The notes beneath the pieces were generated by a model. It was given only the letters and a program-made list of their open reading frames with translations, ran no database searches and was not told the origin of the DNA. Shown here piece by piece: positions 21,658-31,956 of a DNA stretch of 64,000 nt (its first letter is position 1; each line of letters begins with the position of its first letter). Source of the DNA: Teratosphaeria epicoccoides (Eukaryota; Ascomycota; Dothideomycetes; Mycosphaerellales; Teratosphaeriaceae); NCBI GenBank assembly GCA_021401465.1, contig JADDMT010000137.1, forward strand, positions 1-64,000, written 5' to 3'. A program made the position numbers and the translations under genes.

Positions 21658-22190
21658 TCACTCATACACATCATACTTCGTCAACAACTCTTTGGTCTGC
21701 GCCAGTACAGCGTCATAGCGAGGAGCATTCTCCATCGCCTTCGCCATTTGCGGGCGAATAAGTTCTCGAGCGGCGGCGAGATCACGCCCACGCAATCCAC
21801 ACAATCGGAACACATCGTGAAGTCATCCAGCAGGTCGCCATTTCTGGAATCGCGAATGGTATACCATTGCCTCACTAGCTTCGGGCGTACAGGCGAGGAC
21901 GGATTCGTAGGGCATAGACCGTCTGGCGGATTCGGAGGGTTCACACTGTGCAGCCCAGCAGCAATCGGAAGTATGGAGCGATCGTTATGCTTTGCTCGCC
22001 ATACATATTGCCAGGCTACACGGACCCTTGCTTCCGTGGGCAGGGCACAAGCGACAGTGTATCCGTGCTGCTTCCAGGGGTTACGGCTACGGGTACAGGT
22101 GTCTTCTTGGTGAGTCGCATTGTCCAGGATGAGAGCGATGGCTGTACGCTCTAGCCAGCATGGGTGTCCTTGCTTGTATGTATACACCAG
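21658..22190 (-). pseudogene. Possible decayed or mis-spliced fungal gene, two frames
   Basis: On the minus strand one frame (22187 downward) encodes ARVRVAWQYVW, then VRQWYTIRDSRNGDLLDDF and MCSDCVDC, which resembles a fungal family with a W-Y/H ... FTVCxxC motif. A second frame overlaps it and reads DVFRLCGLRGRDLAAARE and then AMENAPRYDAVLAQTKELLT to a TGA at 21658. Both look coding in composition but cannot be joined by an obvious intron, since they overlap around 21800-21830. A frameshifted relic is my reading; a normal gene with a start upstream, or chance open frames, remain possible. No function is assigned. Confidence 0.35.
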
Positions 22191-23114
22191 CTACGGCGCA
22201 GCTTCGAGATTCTGAGCGCCGCAAGCAAGTAAGCGAAATGGCGTCTCAAGCGCAAAGCTTGTAGGCACATGGTCTTCATGTTGGAAGGTCGCAGTATCGT
22301 AAACCCGTAGACTCGCAGTCGAGCAGGCGAAGCTTCGGTCTCGGTTTCACCCCACAACGTGGAAAGCGCGTGGGGGCGACGTGGCCGGGTCAAAAGCTTC
22401 GCAACGCAAGCTTTGACCAAAACGCTTCAAAGAGACTTCGACTATTCCATGACGGTGGGTCCAAGGGGCGATCCATGGTCGCGGCTCCACTCTGCCTCGA
22501 GCCTGTTCAGTCTCTCGGAACGACGACGGAAACACCACGAAACACCACGGTGAGCATGAATTTTCCGTCAAAGATGTTTACCCAGCTCAGCTGTCCGCAG
22601 AGGACTCGTTCTTCGCTTTGTCGCTGTCAAGCCGACTTCATCGCAACAAAAGCGTTCGACACTGCGGCAATTAAACCTCCGGAGTCGCCTCGTTCGGAGG
22701 GGTGGAGACCGCATGAGGCGCACTCAAATCAGGCCTGTGACCGCCCGTCCGCCTTTGCGCTCGCACGACGTCAGCCTCATCCGCTCGGTAGCTGCATCGG
22801 AGCCCTCGTGGGGCTGCAGAATCCAGGCCCGGACGGGCTGCACTCTTATCGTTACACCCCCCAAGATTCGCTCTAGTGTATTCGCACGTTCTTCGTCTTC
22901 TACTGAATTGTGCGAGCGTATCTCGTCTTTGCCTTTACACACTCATCCGAGGGTGCGAGGCGTGCTAGATGTGCGACTCTACCACGCACAAATGAGAGAG
23001 AGAGCGCATCATGGGAATATGTGTCGATTCAATCCGGGATAAAGCAACGCCCCAAGAGTATTCCTAAGCGACGAGTGTCTGTTGTGTCAAGATCGGGGTC
23101 TGGCGGGCGCAGCT
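22191..23114. other. 924-bp spacer, no gene seen
   Basis: Several short arginine/serine-rich open frames overlap on both strands and none is supported. The region precedes the rhodopsin-like gene and should hold its promoter. Confidence 0.5.
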
Positions 23115-24404
23115 ATGGTTGCGCTCGTGATAGAATCGTGGATATGGTATGGCTTCGTCCTGGCGGTGGCCTGCAGCAGATTGTAAGTACCCGAGAAGCC
23201 ACGGCTTGATGACCTCGGACCTGCAACAAAGAAACTATCTAAGCGGTGTGCGTGGTGCAGCATCTCTCGACGTATGACCCTCGGAACCTTCAGACGCTTC
23301 CAGCTCGATGATTACCTCATGCTGCTGGTCCTATGTTTCTACACAACACTCATCGCGACGATCAACATTGTAGCGAACACAAATTCAAATCTGCTGCCCC
23401 CGGGATACGACATAGCACATCTGTCGAAAGCGGATATTGCGGAGCGAAGATATGGATCAAAACTTATTTTGGCAGTGGAACAATGTCAGATTGCAAATAT
23501 CTGGGGAGCAAAGACATGTCTGATTATCATGTACTTGCGACTCACTACTTTGCGCCGCGAAAATTTAGCCATCAAAATCTTGGCTGGATATGTGGCTTTT
23601 GGCTTTGTGTTCATGGAGGTCTTCTATTTTGCTGTCTGGTGTCGACCTTTCTGGGAATATTGGGCAGTCCCAACCGACAGTGTCCAATGCGACGCAGCCA
23701 CCAACCACCTGATCACAAACGCGGTATTCAATCTGAGCTCGGACTGTATCATGTTGGCCATCGGTCTGCCGATGTTCTTGAGGATGCAACTGCCGTTGCG
23801 AAAAAAGGTACCTGTAGTCGGCATATTCAGTCTGGGAATCTTTGTCATTCTGGCCGCAATCCTGAACAAAGTCTACTCATTTTCAGAGCCATTTGGCTCC
23901 GAGTGGACCCACTGGTATGTCAGAGAAAGCAGCACGGCACTGCTTGTAGCGAATCTGCCATTCGTATGGACTTTTTGGAGACGGGTCACCGGGGCCAAAA
24001 CGTCAATCGATGGTCAATCCCGAAAAGGCAGTCAGTTACCCGAGGACATTCTCAGCTCCATTGAGAGCAAAGGCCGGTCGAGACGACAGGACGGCGTCTG
24101 GTCACTGTGGGATGATGAGACCAACTCGGGTATACACGAACCTGAGCGTGGTCTTGAGACGCCGACCGAGATGTCCTTGGCCGACATTCTTGGCGAAAGT
24201 CCACGGGATGAAGACCACATGAAGGTGTGTCCGATTACGCATCCAGGCCTTTTTTATTGCCGCGACAACGCGGTTAAGCTTGCATTGAACGACAAGCCAG
24301 AAGCTGGCTCGGCGTCGGAGGGCAGCCGATCCAGCGAGACTCCAGGCTCCTCTGTCGTTCCGGCATCGGTCAACAGCCATCGGTCCGCAGGATCGTTTGT
24401 GTGA
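23115..24404 (+). CDS. Rhodopsin-domain (Pth11-like) seven-helix membrane protein
   Basis: Integral membrane protein of the fungal rhodopsin-like/Pth11-related family. Exon 1 (23115-23182) encodes the first helix, ESWIWYGFVLAVACSRF. It joins across a 78-bp intron (GTAAGT to GTGCAG) to exon 2 at 23261, giving ISRRMTLGTFRRFQLDDYLM, a strongly conserved stretch in this family. Further helices follow, with AKTCLIIMYLRLT, the aromatic VWCRPFWEYW followed by a conserved cysteine (SVQC), and LSSDCIMLAIGLPMFLRM. The long cytoplasmic tail (about 130 residues) is hydrophilic, with SLWDDETNSGIHEPE and serine-rich stretches suited to phosphorylation. Product 451 residues. Some relatives act as G-protein-coupled surface sensors in pathogens; most are uncharacterised. 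The last 60 residues could include an unrecognised intron. Confidence 0.85.
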
Positions 24405-25633
24405 AGTGAGCAGGCAACGACTTGCCGCAGCATCAACAGACTGTCTGAGGATCGGACGCGATTCTCGCCCATCCAGGCCACCGCTCGGAGCTTTTGCGAC
24501 TACCCGCAAGACTGGGTTGTCGTGCAGGAACTTCAAACCTATCCAGACGTAAGACAGAAAAAAGGTGCTGATGACCACATCACGACCGCCATGTTGCCAC
24601 GTTGGACGAAGAGATGGTCACGTCAATTATGGGAAGAGTATGGCTCTTGCTGCCGTACCGAAACTTGGCCCAAGGCACTTGTCCGGGCAACACGAATTTT
24701 GGTGGCCCCACATGAAAGTTTTGTGCGAGATACCCAATATAGTAGTAGTAATGACATAGTTTGCGCCGCCACCTCAGTCAGGGCATCAGTGCAAACATTC
24801 GACATCCTCTGCGATGCACTTGCAACGTATACAAGCGCGTTCTGTGGACGACAGATGCCTTCACCCACTGGTGCCGATGCTGTGTCTGGTCTATCAAGTC
24901 AAGGGTAGTCACAGACACGGCATTGGCGGCGACGGGGCGCAGTCTTTGGGGACTGGAGAAGCAGCTGTGTGGCAAGTATGCTGTCTCTGCTCGCTCGCGA
25001 AACGCTGGTGCTCATGGTTGGACGCTGTGCGCCAGTGCTGCGGCGCCGGTGTGGAGATGGAGAGTATCCTGCAACTCCTGCAATTAACAACGTAGCCATT
25101 TATCCACAACAATGCTAACGTGGTTGACGATCCGACAAGGAGGAACGCTTCTGTCGGCTCCGTCTATGACAAGAGACGGTATTTGATGACAAGGGACGGT
25201 ATTTGAAATATCCAACTGTTGCGCGCAAGGCGCCATGATAGCCACATCAACCACGAGTCTGTCCGCCCGCCCCGCCACATATCCGCAACAGGATCCCTGT
25301 CTATTCAACCACCTCTCCAGCACACACTCTCTTGTCACTCCTCTGCACTGACCGCAGACAACGTCAAACGAACGGGCTCTGGCTCATGTGCGCCGGGCCC
25401 AGCAGCAAATGCAGGAGGCTAGCATGAACATCGAGACCGGGATGTGCATCAGAATACAGATGCAGGTAACCAGGTAAGGCCAATGCTTTGTGCACCTCCC
25501 CCTCGTCGCATTTTTTGTTCATTGAGCGCCTCTGGATGGGCTGGGGACATTTGTTCTGTCTGCCGCTCTGGGTAGAATTTGTTCCACGGTTGAACATATC
25601 GTTCGTGAGCAACGCCTTTAGTATCATCATACC
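24405..25633. other. 1.2-kb spacer, no gene seen
   Basis: Holds the laccase promoter and a 20-bp tandem duplication at 25168-25207. The open frames at 24522-25095 overlap one another in several registers and show no known motif. Confidence 0.5.
25168..25207. repeat. 20-bp tandem duplication
   Basis: Two adjacent 20-bp units beginning GACAAGRGACGGTATTTGA, differing at two positions. They lie about 430 bp upstream of the laccase start and might be promoter elements; function is unknown. Confidence 0.85.
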
Positions 25634-27772
25634 ATGCATTCAAGATGGCCGATCGCTGCTTTAGCCGTTGGCGTAGCAGCTGCACCTAGAAACAATCGAT
25701 ATCAGAGATCACACGTGCGCACTCGTGACGCAAATTCGACCAGCGACGAACCTGTCTCCATAACAACGACTTTGACAGCCTTCTCTCCCGCCGGCACTCG
25801 CTCAATAGCCGCCGTTGGTAACGGCTCGAGTCCTGCAGGAACTGCATCCGGCATCATATCAGCAGCCAGTACATCAGCATCGATATTACCGATCAGTGCA
25901 AATGCATCATCAGTATCCTCCTCGACAACATCAAATTGTACTTCATCGAATGGCAGATTGTCTAATCAAGCACAAGTCGGCAACTCCAATTTGGGCACGC
26001 TCTGTGCACCTACCTACGAGCGATGGCTAGGCGACTCTACCTCACCGCCATGGGGGGATTGTATGGTCGAGACCTGCGACGCCACAGTTCGAACCGACGT
26101 GCCTGACACTGGCATCACACGATACTACAATTTCACTGTCAGCCGCGGCAAGATCTCTGCAGATGGCGTACTTCGCGATGTCATATTGATCAACGACCAG
26201 TATCCGGGACCATTGATCGAAGCCAACTGGGGTGACTGGATACAGGTGACCGTGTACAACAACATCAGCAATCCAACCGAGGGAACTTCACTGCATTGGC
26301 ATGGACAGATTCAACGGACCACACCGTGGTCAGATGGCGTACCTTCGGCCGCACAGTGCCCGATAGCTCCCGGATCGTCGTTCACATACAATTATCAGGC
26401 TGAGGAGCATGGTTCGGGATGGTACCATGCTCATTATTCTGCACAATTTGCGGCCGGTGTCGCAGGACCGATGATTATTCACGGACCAACCTCAGCAGAC
26501 TACGACATCGATCTCGGACCAGTGATGCTCAGTGACTGGTATCACATCCCATACTTTGCTCTAGTGGCGGATGCGCTTGGCACGAATATCCAAGAGGCTC
26601 CTCGAAGCGACAGCGTCCTGATCAACGGACGTGGCAGATTTGACTGTTCTGCGACATCTTTCGATAAAGGCAACACGGAACTATCAAGCTCAGTCAGCTC
26701 CAACACACCATGGCAATGCGTCGACGACGCGCCGTACTCTCGGTTTCGGTTCCAGAGCGGCAAGACACACCTGCTGCGACTGGTGAATCACGGAGCCAAT
26801 GGCGTGCAGAAGTTCTCGGTCGACCGGCACGGTCTTACTGTCATTGCAGTCGACTATGTGCCTGTCAAGCCCTATGCGATTGATGTCGTCACGCTTGGTA
26901 TAGGTCAACGAGCAGACGTGCTCATTACTGCACTCGATACACCGACAGCTGCCGTCTGGATGCGCACCTCAGCAATCTATCAGCTCGTGTGCGGCGGGGT
27001 GGGCGACAGCAACAACGTAGAAACTCTGGCAGCAATCTACTACGAAGATGCCGACACCACCGTCGAGCCAACCTCAGTCTCCAACGTCACCCTCCCTGAC
27101 AGCTCCTGCTACCGCAACGACCCCTTGACCATCACCTCGCCCTCGTACGCTATCACACCAACAACCAACACCTTCACGCAAGATCTCTCCCTGACGCTCC
27201 AAGCGAACGCCTCCGGCATCTTCGAATTCATGATCAACAACCAAGCCTGGCACGCCGACTACAACGTGCCGCTATACCCCCAAGCAGCCGGCGGAAACAC
27301 CACATACGAAGCAGCCTGGAACGTCTACGACTTTGGCTCCAACAAATCTGTCGTCCTCAACGTCACAAACAACACGCCCCTGACCCACCCCTTCCACCTG
27401 CACGGCCACAACTTTTACATCCTCGCGCTCGACGGACCCTCCGACTTCGACGCGAATCCCGGCGCAGGCGGCTTCGCCAACGGCTGGACGTGGAACGGCA
27501 CCGTGACAAAGCCTTCGAATCCTATGCGCCGGGACGGGATTATCATCCCGCCGTATGGATTCCTCGCGGTCCAGTTCGATCTTACGAATCCGGGGGTGTG
27601 GCCGTTTCATTGCCATATTGCGTGGCATCTCAGTGCTGGGCAGGGCATGAATATTGTGTACGGCACTGAAAGGTTTCCGGCTCTGCCGGATGGTTATATT
27701 GCAGACTCTTGCGATGCGTGGGAAGCGTATTCGAGGACTACCGTTGTGGATCAGATTGATGCTGGGGCCTGA
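25634..27772 (+). CDS. Ascomycete laccase-type multicopper oxidase
   Basis: Secreted copper oxidase that oxidises phenolics (lignin fragments, melanin precursors) while reducing O2 to water. A single exon encodes 712 residues. A signal peptide (MHSRWPIAALAVGVAAA) is followed by a serine/threonine-rich stretch of about 120 residues before the first cupredoxin domain. The four copper motifs are all visible: L1 LHWHGQIQ, L2 GWYHAHYS, L3 HPFHLHGHNF and L4 WPFHCHIAWHLSAGQGM. In L4 the residue ten after the T1 cysteine, where laccases normally carry Leu, Met or Phe, reads as Gln. Many N-x-S/T sequons fit a glycosylated extracellular enzyme. It converges with UVE1, 300 bp between stops. The multicopper oxidase call is certain; substrate unknown. 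Confidence 0.93.
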   Translation: MHSRWPIAALAVGVAAAPRNNRYQRSHVRTRDANSTSDEPVSITTTLTAFSPAGTRSIAAVGNGSSPAGTASGIISAASTSASILPISANASSVSSSTTSNCTSSNGRLSNQAQVGNSNLGTLCAPTYERWLGDSTSPPWGDCMVETCDATVRTDVPDTGITRYYNFTVSRGKISADGVLRDVILINDQYPGPLIEANWGDWIQVTVYNNISNPTEGTSLHWHGQIQRTTPWSDGVPSAAQCPIAPGSSFTYNYQAEEHGSGWYHAHYSAQFAAGVAGPMIIHGPTSADYDIDLGPVMLSDWYHIPYFALVADALGTNIQEAPRSDSVLINGRGRFDCSATSFDKGNTELSSSVSSNTPWQCVDDAPYSRFRFQSGKTHLLRLVNHGANGVQKFSVDRHGLTVIAVDYVPVKPYAIDVVTLGIGQRADVLITALDTPTAAVWMRTSAIYQLVCGGVGDSNNVETLAAIYYEDADTTVEPTSVSNVTLPDSSCYRNDPLTITSPSYAITPTTNTFTQDLSLTLQANASGIFEFMINNQAWHADYNVPLYPQAAGGNTTYEAAWNVYDFGSNKSVVLNVTNNTPLTHPFHLHGHNFYILALDGPSDFDANPGAGGFANGWTWNGTVTKPSNPMRRDGIIIPPYGFLAVQFDLTNPGVWPFHCHIAWHLSAGQGMNIVYGTERFPALPDGYIADSCDAWEAYSRTTVVDQIDAGA

Positions 27773-28072
27773 TGAGTATGATCGCTTCAGCAAGCAAAAA
27801 CATGCAAGCAAGCGAGGAGTTTCTCTTGGGGGGTCTGCGTTGGAGAGTTTACGCTTTCTTTTGAACAAATAAGACAGAGATAATGTAACGTCCACCTGCG
27901 ACAGTGACGGAGGACAGCACGGCTTTGAATACGTATATATACAGACAATAGGTTTATTCAGCAGGTCATCTGGCGTGCGCAAATACTGTCGCAGCATATT
28001 ACCTTCCTTAAAGCCGGCCGAACTCTCGCCTTCTGCACCTTGGTTTACAACTGTCGATAACAATACAATAAT

Positions 28073-30631
28073 TCAAACTTCAGCCATGCTCTCATCCTCA
28101 TCCTCATCCTCATCCTCAGCATAGCTGACTCTCTTCGCCTTAGCCTGTCGCCCACTGCTCTTCCTGCTGCCAGCCGAAGGACGCTTCAAGGCCGGGGTGA
28201 GCAGCGCGTCATCTTCGTCGGCAACATCCGGCTCAGCTTCGCTCGCTGTCTCGCTAGGTGTAGGCACAGGAGCTTCTTGCTTCACCTTGGCTTTCTTGCC
28301 TTTGGCTGCTGCTTTGGCAGCCTTCTCTCCAGCCTTCGCAAGCTTCTTAGCCTCATCCGCTTCCTTCTTGGCAGCCGCCTTGACTTTGTCCGCCTCGGCC
28401 TTCTTCTTCATGGCTGCTTTGGCTTTCTTCGTGGCCGGTGTAGCCTCGGCATCGCTCTCCTCTGGCTCTCCCTTGACACTGCCTTTCTCAACCGATTTCT
28501 CAGCTTCCCGCGCTGCGTACAATGCTGCCGCCTCTTTCTTGATCTGGTCCTTTGACTTGGCCTCGACAGGCTCCTTCTTCTTGACTTCTCGCTTCTTCGG
28601 CCGGAGCCATTCCTCCATGCCCGGAGGCCAGTAGACGCGTCCTTCCGGCCCACCCATGCCGACATCCTCGTCAGGGATAAGCTCAGGCTTGACCTCCTCC
28701 ACTTCTTCCTCACCCTTCTGGCTCTTCTTTGGCTTCCTGCTAAGCTGTGCCAGTGCTGCTTTGTTGTCGTCGTTTCTCACATGTGGCAAGATATCATTGA
28801 AAGTATCGTGACCAGGGAGCTTAAATGTTCGCATAAGCTCGAAAACTGCCTGTTCCTTATCCTTGGCTTCGATCATGAGATCCATGTCGGGCGGGCACGG
28901 CGGCAGGGTTGCAACTCGCGGACTATGCTTCCGACGTTGTCTCGGCGTGATTGCTGGCGGCGTTGGCTCTGAGTAATGCATCTTGGGCGTAATGCCTTTT
29001 CTGTTCCACGTCGCTAGGATTCGAGGATACAGATCCATGATGTCTTTCGTGCCCTCGCGGATCCGCTCCTTGTCGAACACGATATTATGGTGATGGTAGT
29101 CGAGTACCATGGGAATGTTGAACTCTTCGCAGATGGGCAAAAGATCGTGAACAGACCAGCCCATGTCGTCGTTCTCCAGGACGAGGCGGTCCTTGATAGA
29201 CTGGGAGAGCTTGGGATACTCCTCCTTGAAGCGTGCGATAGTTTCAGCTTTGCCTTCGAAGATACCACCCATGTGCAGAATCATGACTGCATCTCTGTTG
29301 AGCTGTCCGGGTAGTTTCAACAGTGACAACATCTCGTCATGGTAACCCAGGTCTCGGATAGCGTTGTCAATGACTTGTCGGCGAGGAGAGCCCAGCTGTG
29401 TAAATTGGCCTGGGTGAGTCGTGACTCTGTGGCCATATTGCGCAATCACTTTGCCAGCTTCTTCCAAAGCCTCAGTTGCAAAGGGCGCGAGCCTGTATCC
29501 ATATTCGGGATGCGAAGCGAATGGGAACATCTCGCTGGACAAACGCATGAATCTGATATTGTATCGATCGTTCCACTTGATCATCTTGGGCAGATCACGC
29601 ACATTGGCCAGACAAATACTTTCCAGATACTGCTTGCCTAGCGCCTCGTCTGCGGGCTTGCTCCGATCTGGTTTATTCTTCGTGGGATGCTCTGGCTGCG
29701 AGGGATCGCGAAGGGGATGCCGGTGCTCGAGTATTGACTGTATGCGGCAAGTCCTGGAACAGAACACTGGAGGGTTGGACTGGCGCAAGTAGGTGTTCAA
29801 GCACGCGTACCCCAGGCGGCCCTTCCAGGGCAAGGGCAAGTAGTCGCTATGGACAGGAGGCGGACGCGATAATGCCTCCTTGACCTCTTCTTCATCAACC
29901 TCTTCTTCCTCGCCGTCGGCCTCCGGACCACCCCGTTCCTCGCCGGTGGTAGCTTCGCCCTTCTTGTTTGGAGCTGGCTTCACTGGTGTTTCCGGCTTGG
30001 CGTCACCAGCTTGCTGCTTAGCCTTCTTGCCGCTGCCTTTCTTGGCCGGAGCGGGCTGACCGTTGCTCGCAGCATCCACGACAGCGCTCAGAACCTCCTC
30101 TGTCTCTTGGACATCTTTCTTGGCTCTCGCAGCCTTCGATCTCCCCATCCTTTTGGGTGGGTCGACTACGGCAGGCACATCGCTCAGGGGACTCTCTGAT
30201 CTAGCGTCGCTGGGCGGGGCCGGCAAGTTGGGTGCGATATCGCGATTGATGCCGGCATCCGGCGATGCTCGGACAGCTGCGGGCGCATCGAGGATCTCGC
30301 CATTGATGTCTGGATTGACAATAGCTACTGTCGATGTTTTCCGCAATGAAGCTCGTCGTTTCAACGGAGGCGCATTGCCATTTGAGGGCACCATCGAGCT
30401 CGATGCTTTCCGCTTCGCAGCCATGGTCGCCACTCTGCCGACTGTGCTCAGTTGGCTTCTTCTCACTGCGGCGCGTGATGCAATACGAGTACAGAGACGT
30501 GGGCGACAGAGAGCAAGAGTTGATGCGCCTGTTGGGGACACGGCGTGAACCATCAAAAGCGGACGACGAGCAACGCCGATCCGAGTGAAGTACATGTACG
30601 ATGCCACAAACCTGGACACCTGGATACTCAA
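28073..30631 (-). CDS. UVE1: UV-damage endonuclease (UvdE/Uve1)
   Basis: Metal-dependent endonuclease that nicks 5' of UV photoproducts and other distortions, starting an excision pathway independent of NER. One frame encodes 852 residues. The central TIM-barrel domain (about residues 270-560) carries RLGYACLNTYLR, RFMRLSSEMFPFASHPEYGY, THPGQFTQLGSP, ILHMGGIFEGK, LVLENDDMGWSVHDLLP and MVLDYHHHNIVFD. An acidic/basic N-terminal region precedes it, and the 250-residue tail is rich in K/A/E and ends in an acidic DEDEDEDES run. Three in-frame starts exist: 30631, 30553 and 30424. The stretch between the last two is arginine-rich with almost no acidic residues, like a mitochondrial presequence, and the third start begins MAAKRKASSS, a nuclear-type N-terminus. 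Dual targeting is inferred. Confidence 0.92.
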   Translation of the reverse strand: MSIQVSRFVASYMYFTRIGVARRPLLMVHAVSPTGASTLALCRPRLCTRIASRAAVRRSQLSTVGRVATMAAKRKASSSMVPSNGNAPPLKRRASLRKTSTVAIVNPDINGEILDAPAAVRASPDAGINRDIAPNLPAPPSDARSESPLSDVPAVVDPPKRMGRSKAARAKKDVQETEEVLSAVVDAASNGQPAPAKKGSGKKAKQQAGDAKPETPVKPAPNKKGEATTGEERGGPEADGEEEEVDEEEVKEALSRPPPVHSDYLPLPWKGRLGYACLNTYLRQSNPPVFCSRTCRIQSILEHRHPLRDPSQPEHPTKNKPDRSKPADEALGKQYLESICLANVRDLPKMIKWNDRYNIRFMRLSSEMFPFASHPEYGYRLAPFATEALEEAGKVIAQYGHRVTTHPGQFTQLGSPRRQVIDNAIRDLGYHDEMLSLLKLPGQLNRDAVMILHMGGIFEGKAETIARFKEEYPKLSQSIKDRLVLENDDMGWSVHDLLPICEEFNIPMVLDYHHHNIVFDKERIREGTKDIMDLYPRILATWNRKGITPKMHYSEPTPPAITPRQRRKHSPRVATLPPCPPDMDLMIEAKDKEQAVFELMRTFKLPGHDTFNDILPHVRNDDNKAALAQLSRKPKKSQKGEEEVEEVKPELIPDEDVGMGGPEGRVYWPPGMEEWLRPKKREVKKKEPVEAKSKDQIKKEAAALYAAREAEKSVEKGSVKGEPEESDAEATPATKKAKAAMKKKAEADKVKAAAKKEADEAKKLAKAGEKAAKAAAKGKKAKVKQEAPVPTPSETASEAEPDVADEDDALLTPALKRPSAGSRKSSGRQAKAKRVSYAEDEDEDEDESMAEV

Positions 30632-31506
30632 GTCATACCTGGATACTCAACTAGAGAGAGAGGACGCCGGCGATGGCAATCCTTCGCTGATGTCACCGAA
30701 GCAGATCTCGAACGCGCCAATCTCGATCTCACGTGTTGATTCGCTGACATTCATCTGGAGCTAGTGGCAGCACCCATGGATCTTCGGTCCATTGGAATGT
30801 TTCGATCTTCTCCAAAGCCCCAATGAGACAGCTTTTTATGTAAAGATCATGGCCGAGGTCCAGGTGACTGAAGCGGTACCGAGTATCTTTCCGCAAAATT
30901 CTCACCGAGAGCATGCATGCAGCGAAGGCATGGTCGGCTCTCGTGAGCAACAAAGGATATCGAGGCCAGTGCCTACCTCTCAAGCACTGACGAGCACACA
31001 GTCCATTGCGTTGACCCTGTTGCTACCTTGCTCGCGTTACAGCGAGTCCACGACGGTCGATCGAGGCCTCTATCTACTCGAGACATCAGTTGGCCCTTTG
31101 CAGTGTTAGTTCCGGGCGATCATCGCGGTGTGGCCTGCATTCGCATATGATCAGCCAAGCGCTGTGTCACCGGAACAGCTGGAGAACGCCAGGCCGCGCG
31201 AGCACGACTCTGATACTGATTGCCCCCTTATACCGCGGTTTGACCATGGCGAAATCTCGGGGTCGAGGATATAGCTCTTCGGACACCCGCTCCAATCCAT
31301 TGATCAAAGACATCCGGCTGATTTTTTGAGTCGCGTCTGGGTTCGACGTCGCCAAGACAAGTGGAGAGTGAATCGCCGGGAGGGGCTCCAGCATATATGT
31401 CGCGGCCGCCACCACCCACCAACGATACCTCGACGACCTTTCACCATCATCGCGTGGATCCCAGGACCGTTTCCCAGTCGTTCTGCTCTGTCACAGTGTC
31501 CGCACG
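30632..31506. other. 875-bp spacer, no gene seen
   Basis: Lies between the divergent UVE1 and the seven-cysteine secreted protein gene. Only short overlapping frames are present; none can be supported. It should contain both promoters. Confidence 0.5.
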
Positions 31507-31956
31507 ATGCGCGGCGCCCTGGCCTTTTCCCTCCTCTTCGCCTCGGCAACAGCGGCAAAAAAAGATCCGCCGTCCGACTTTGAGCTGGCAAATCAGTGTA
31601 ACCATGGTACCTCAGCAGATGGTAAATGTGAGCTAGTAGGGCTATTCTCATACTGCGTGAGTGACGTTCTCATCGTGAGGCAAGAGAGGAAAGACATTCG
31701 AATACTGATGTTATATGCACACGTGTAGTGTTGCAAAGACTACGACCAGTACGGTATCGGCGAGTATGTGATCCCAAGGGACGTCAGAAACGATATCGAA
31801 AGTGAGTCATCCAACTCTGCTTGGGCGTCAACGGATTGGTGAAATGGTCGTACGTGAAGGCTGACGCTAGGTGTGTGGAAACTAGCCAAGTCATGGGATG
31901 GTTATTACACGTGTGGGCCTGATGGAACTAGAGGATGGGTGAAATGTGCGCCGTGA
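31507..31956 (+). CDS. Small secreted protein with seven cysteines
   Basis: Three exons (31507-31656, 31729-31801, 31871-31956) with GTGAGT donors and TAG acceptors give a 102-residue protein. The start MRGALAFSLLFASATAA is a signal peptide. The mature part has cysteines in QCNHGTSADGKCELVGLFSY, then a CCC run at the first exon junction (YCCCKDYDQYG), and the end YYTCGPDGTRGWVKCAP. The third exon is short but stays in frame to a TGA. The protein is too short to be found by simple ORF scanning because of its introns. No family is recognised. Size, secretion and cysteine density are those of fungal effector or defence proteins. It is not obviously related to the six-cysteine pair near 50-51 kb. 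Confidence 0.7.

Noticed and set aside
28197..28634. Alanine/serine/leucine-rich plus-strand frame opposite UVE1
   Set aside because: It is a mirror of the lysine/alanine/glutamate-rich UVE1 tail and carries no independent evidence.
25634..30631. Laccase and neighbours as a pigment biosynthesis cluster
   Set aside because: No polyketide synthase, reductase or dedicated cluster regulator lies nearby.
31653..31730. CCC run as a sequencing error
   Set aside because: The three cysteine codons come from two exons with canonical splice borders and the frame continues to a stop through a further exon.
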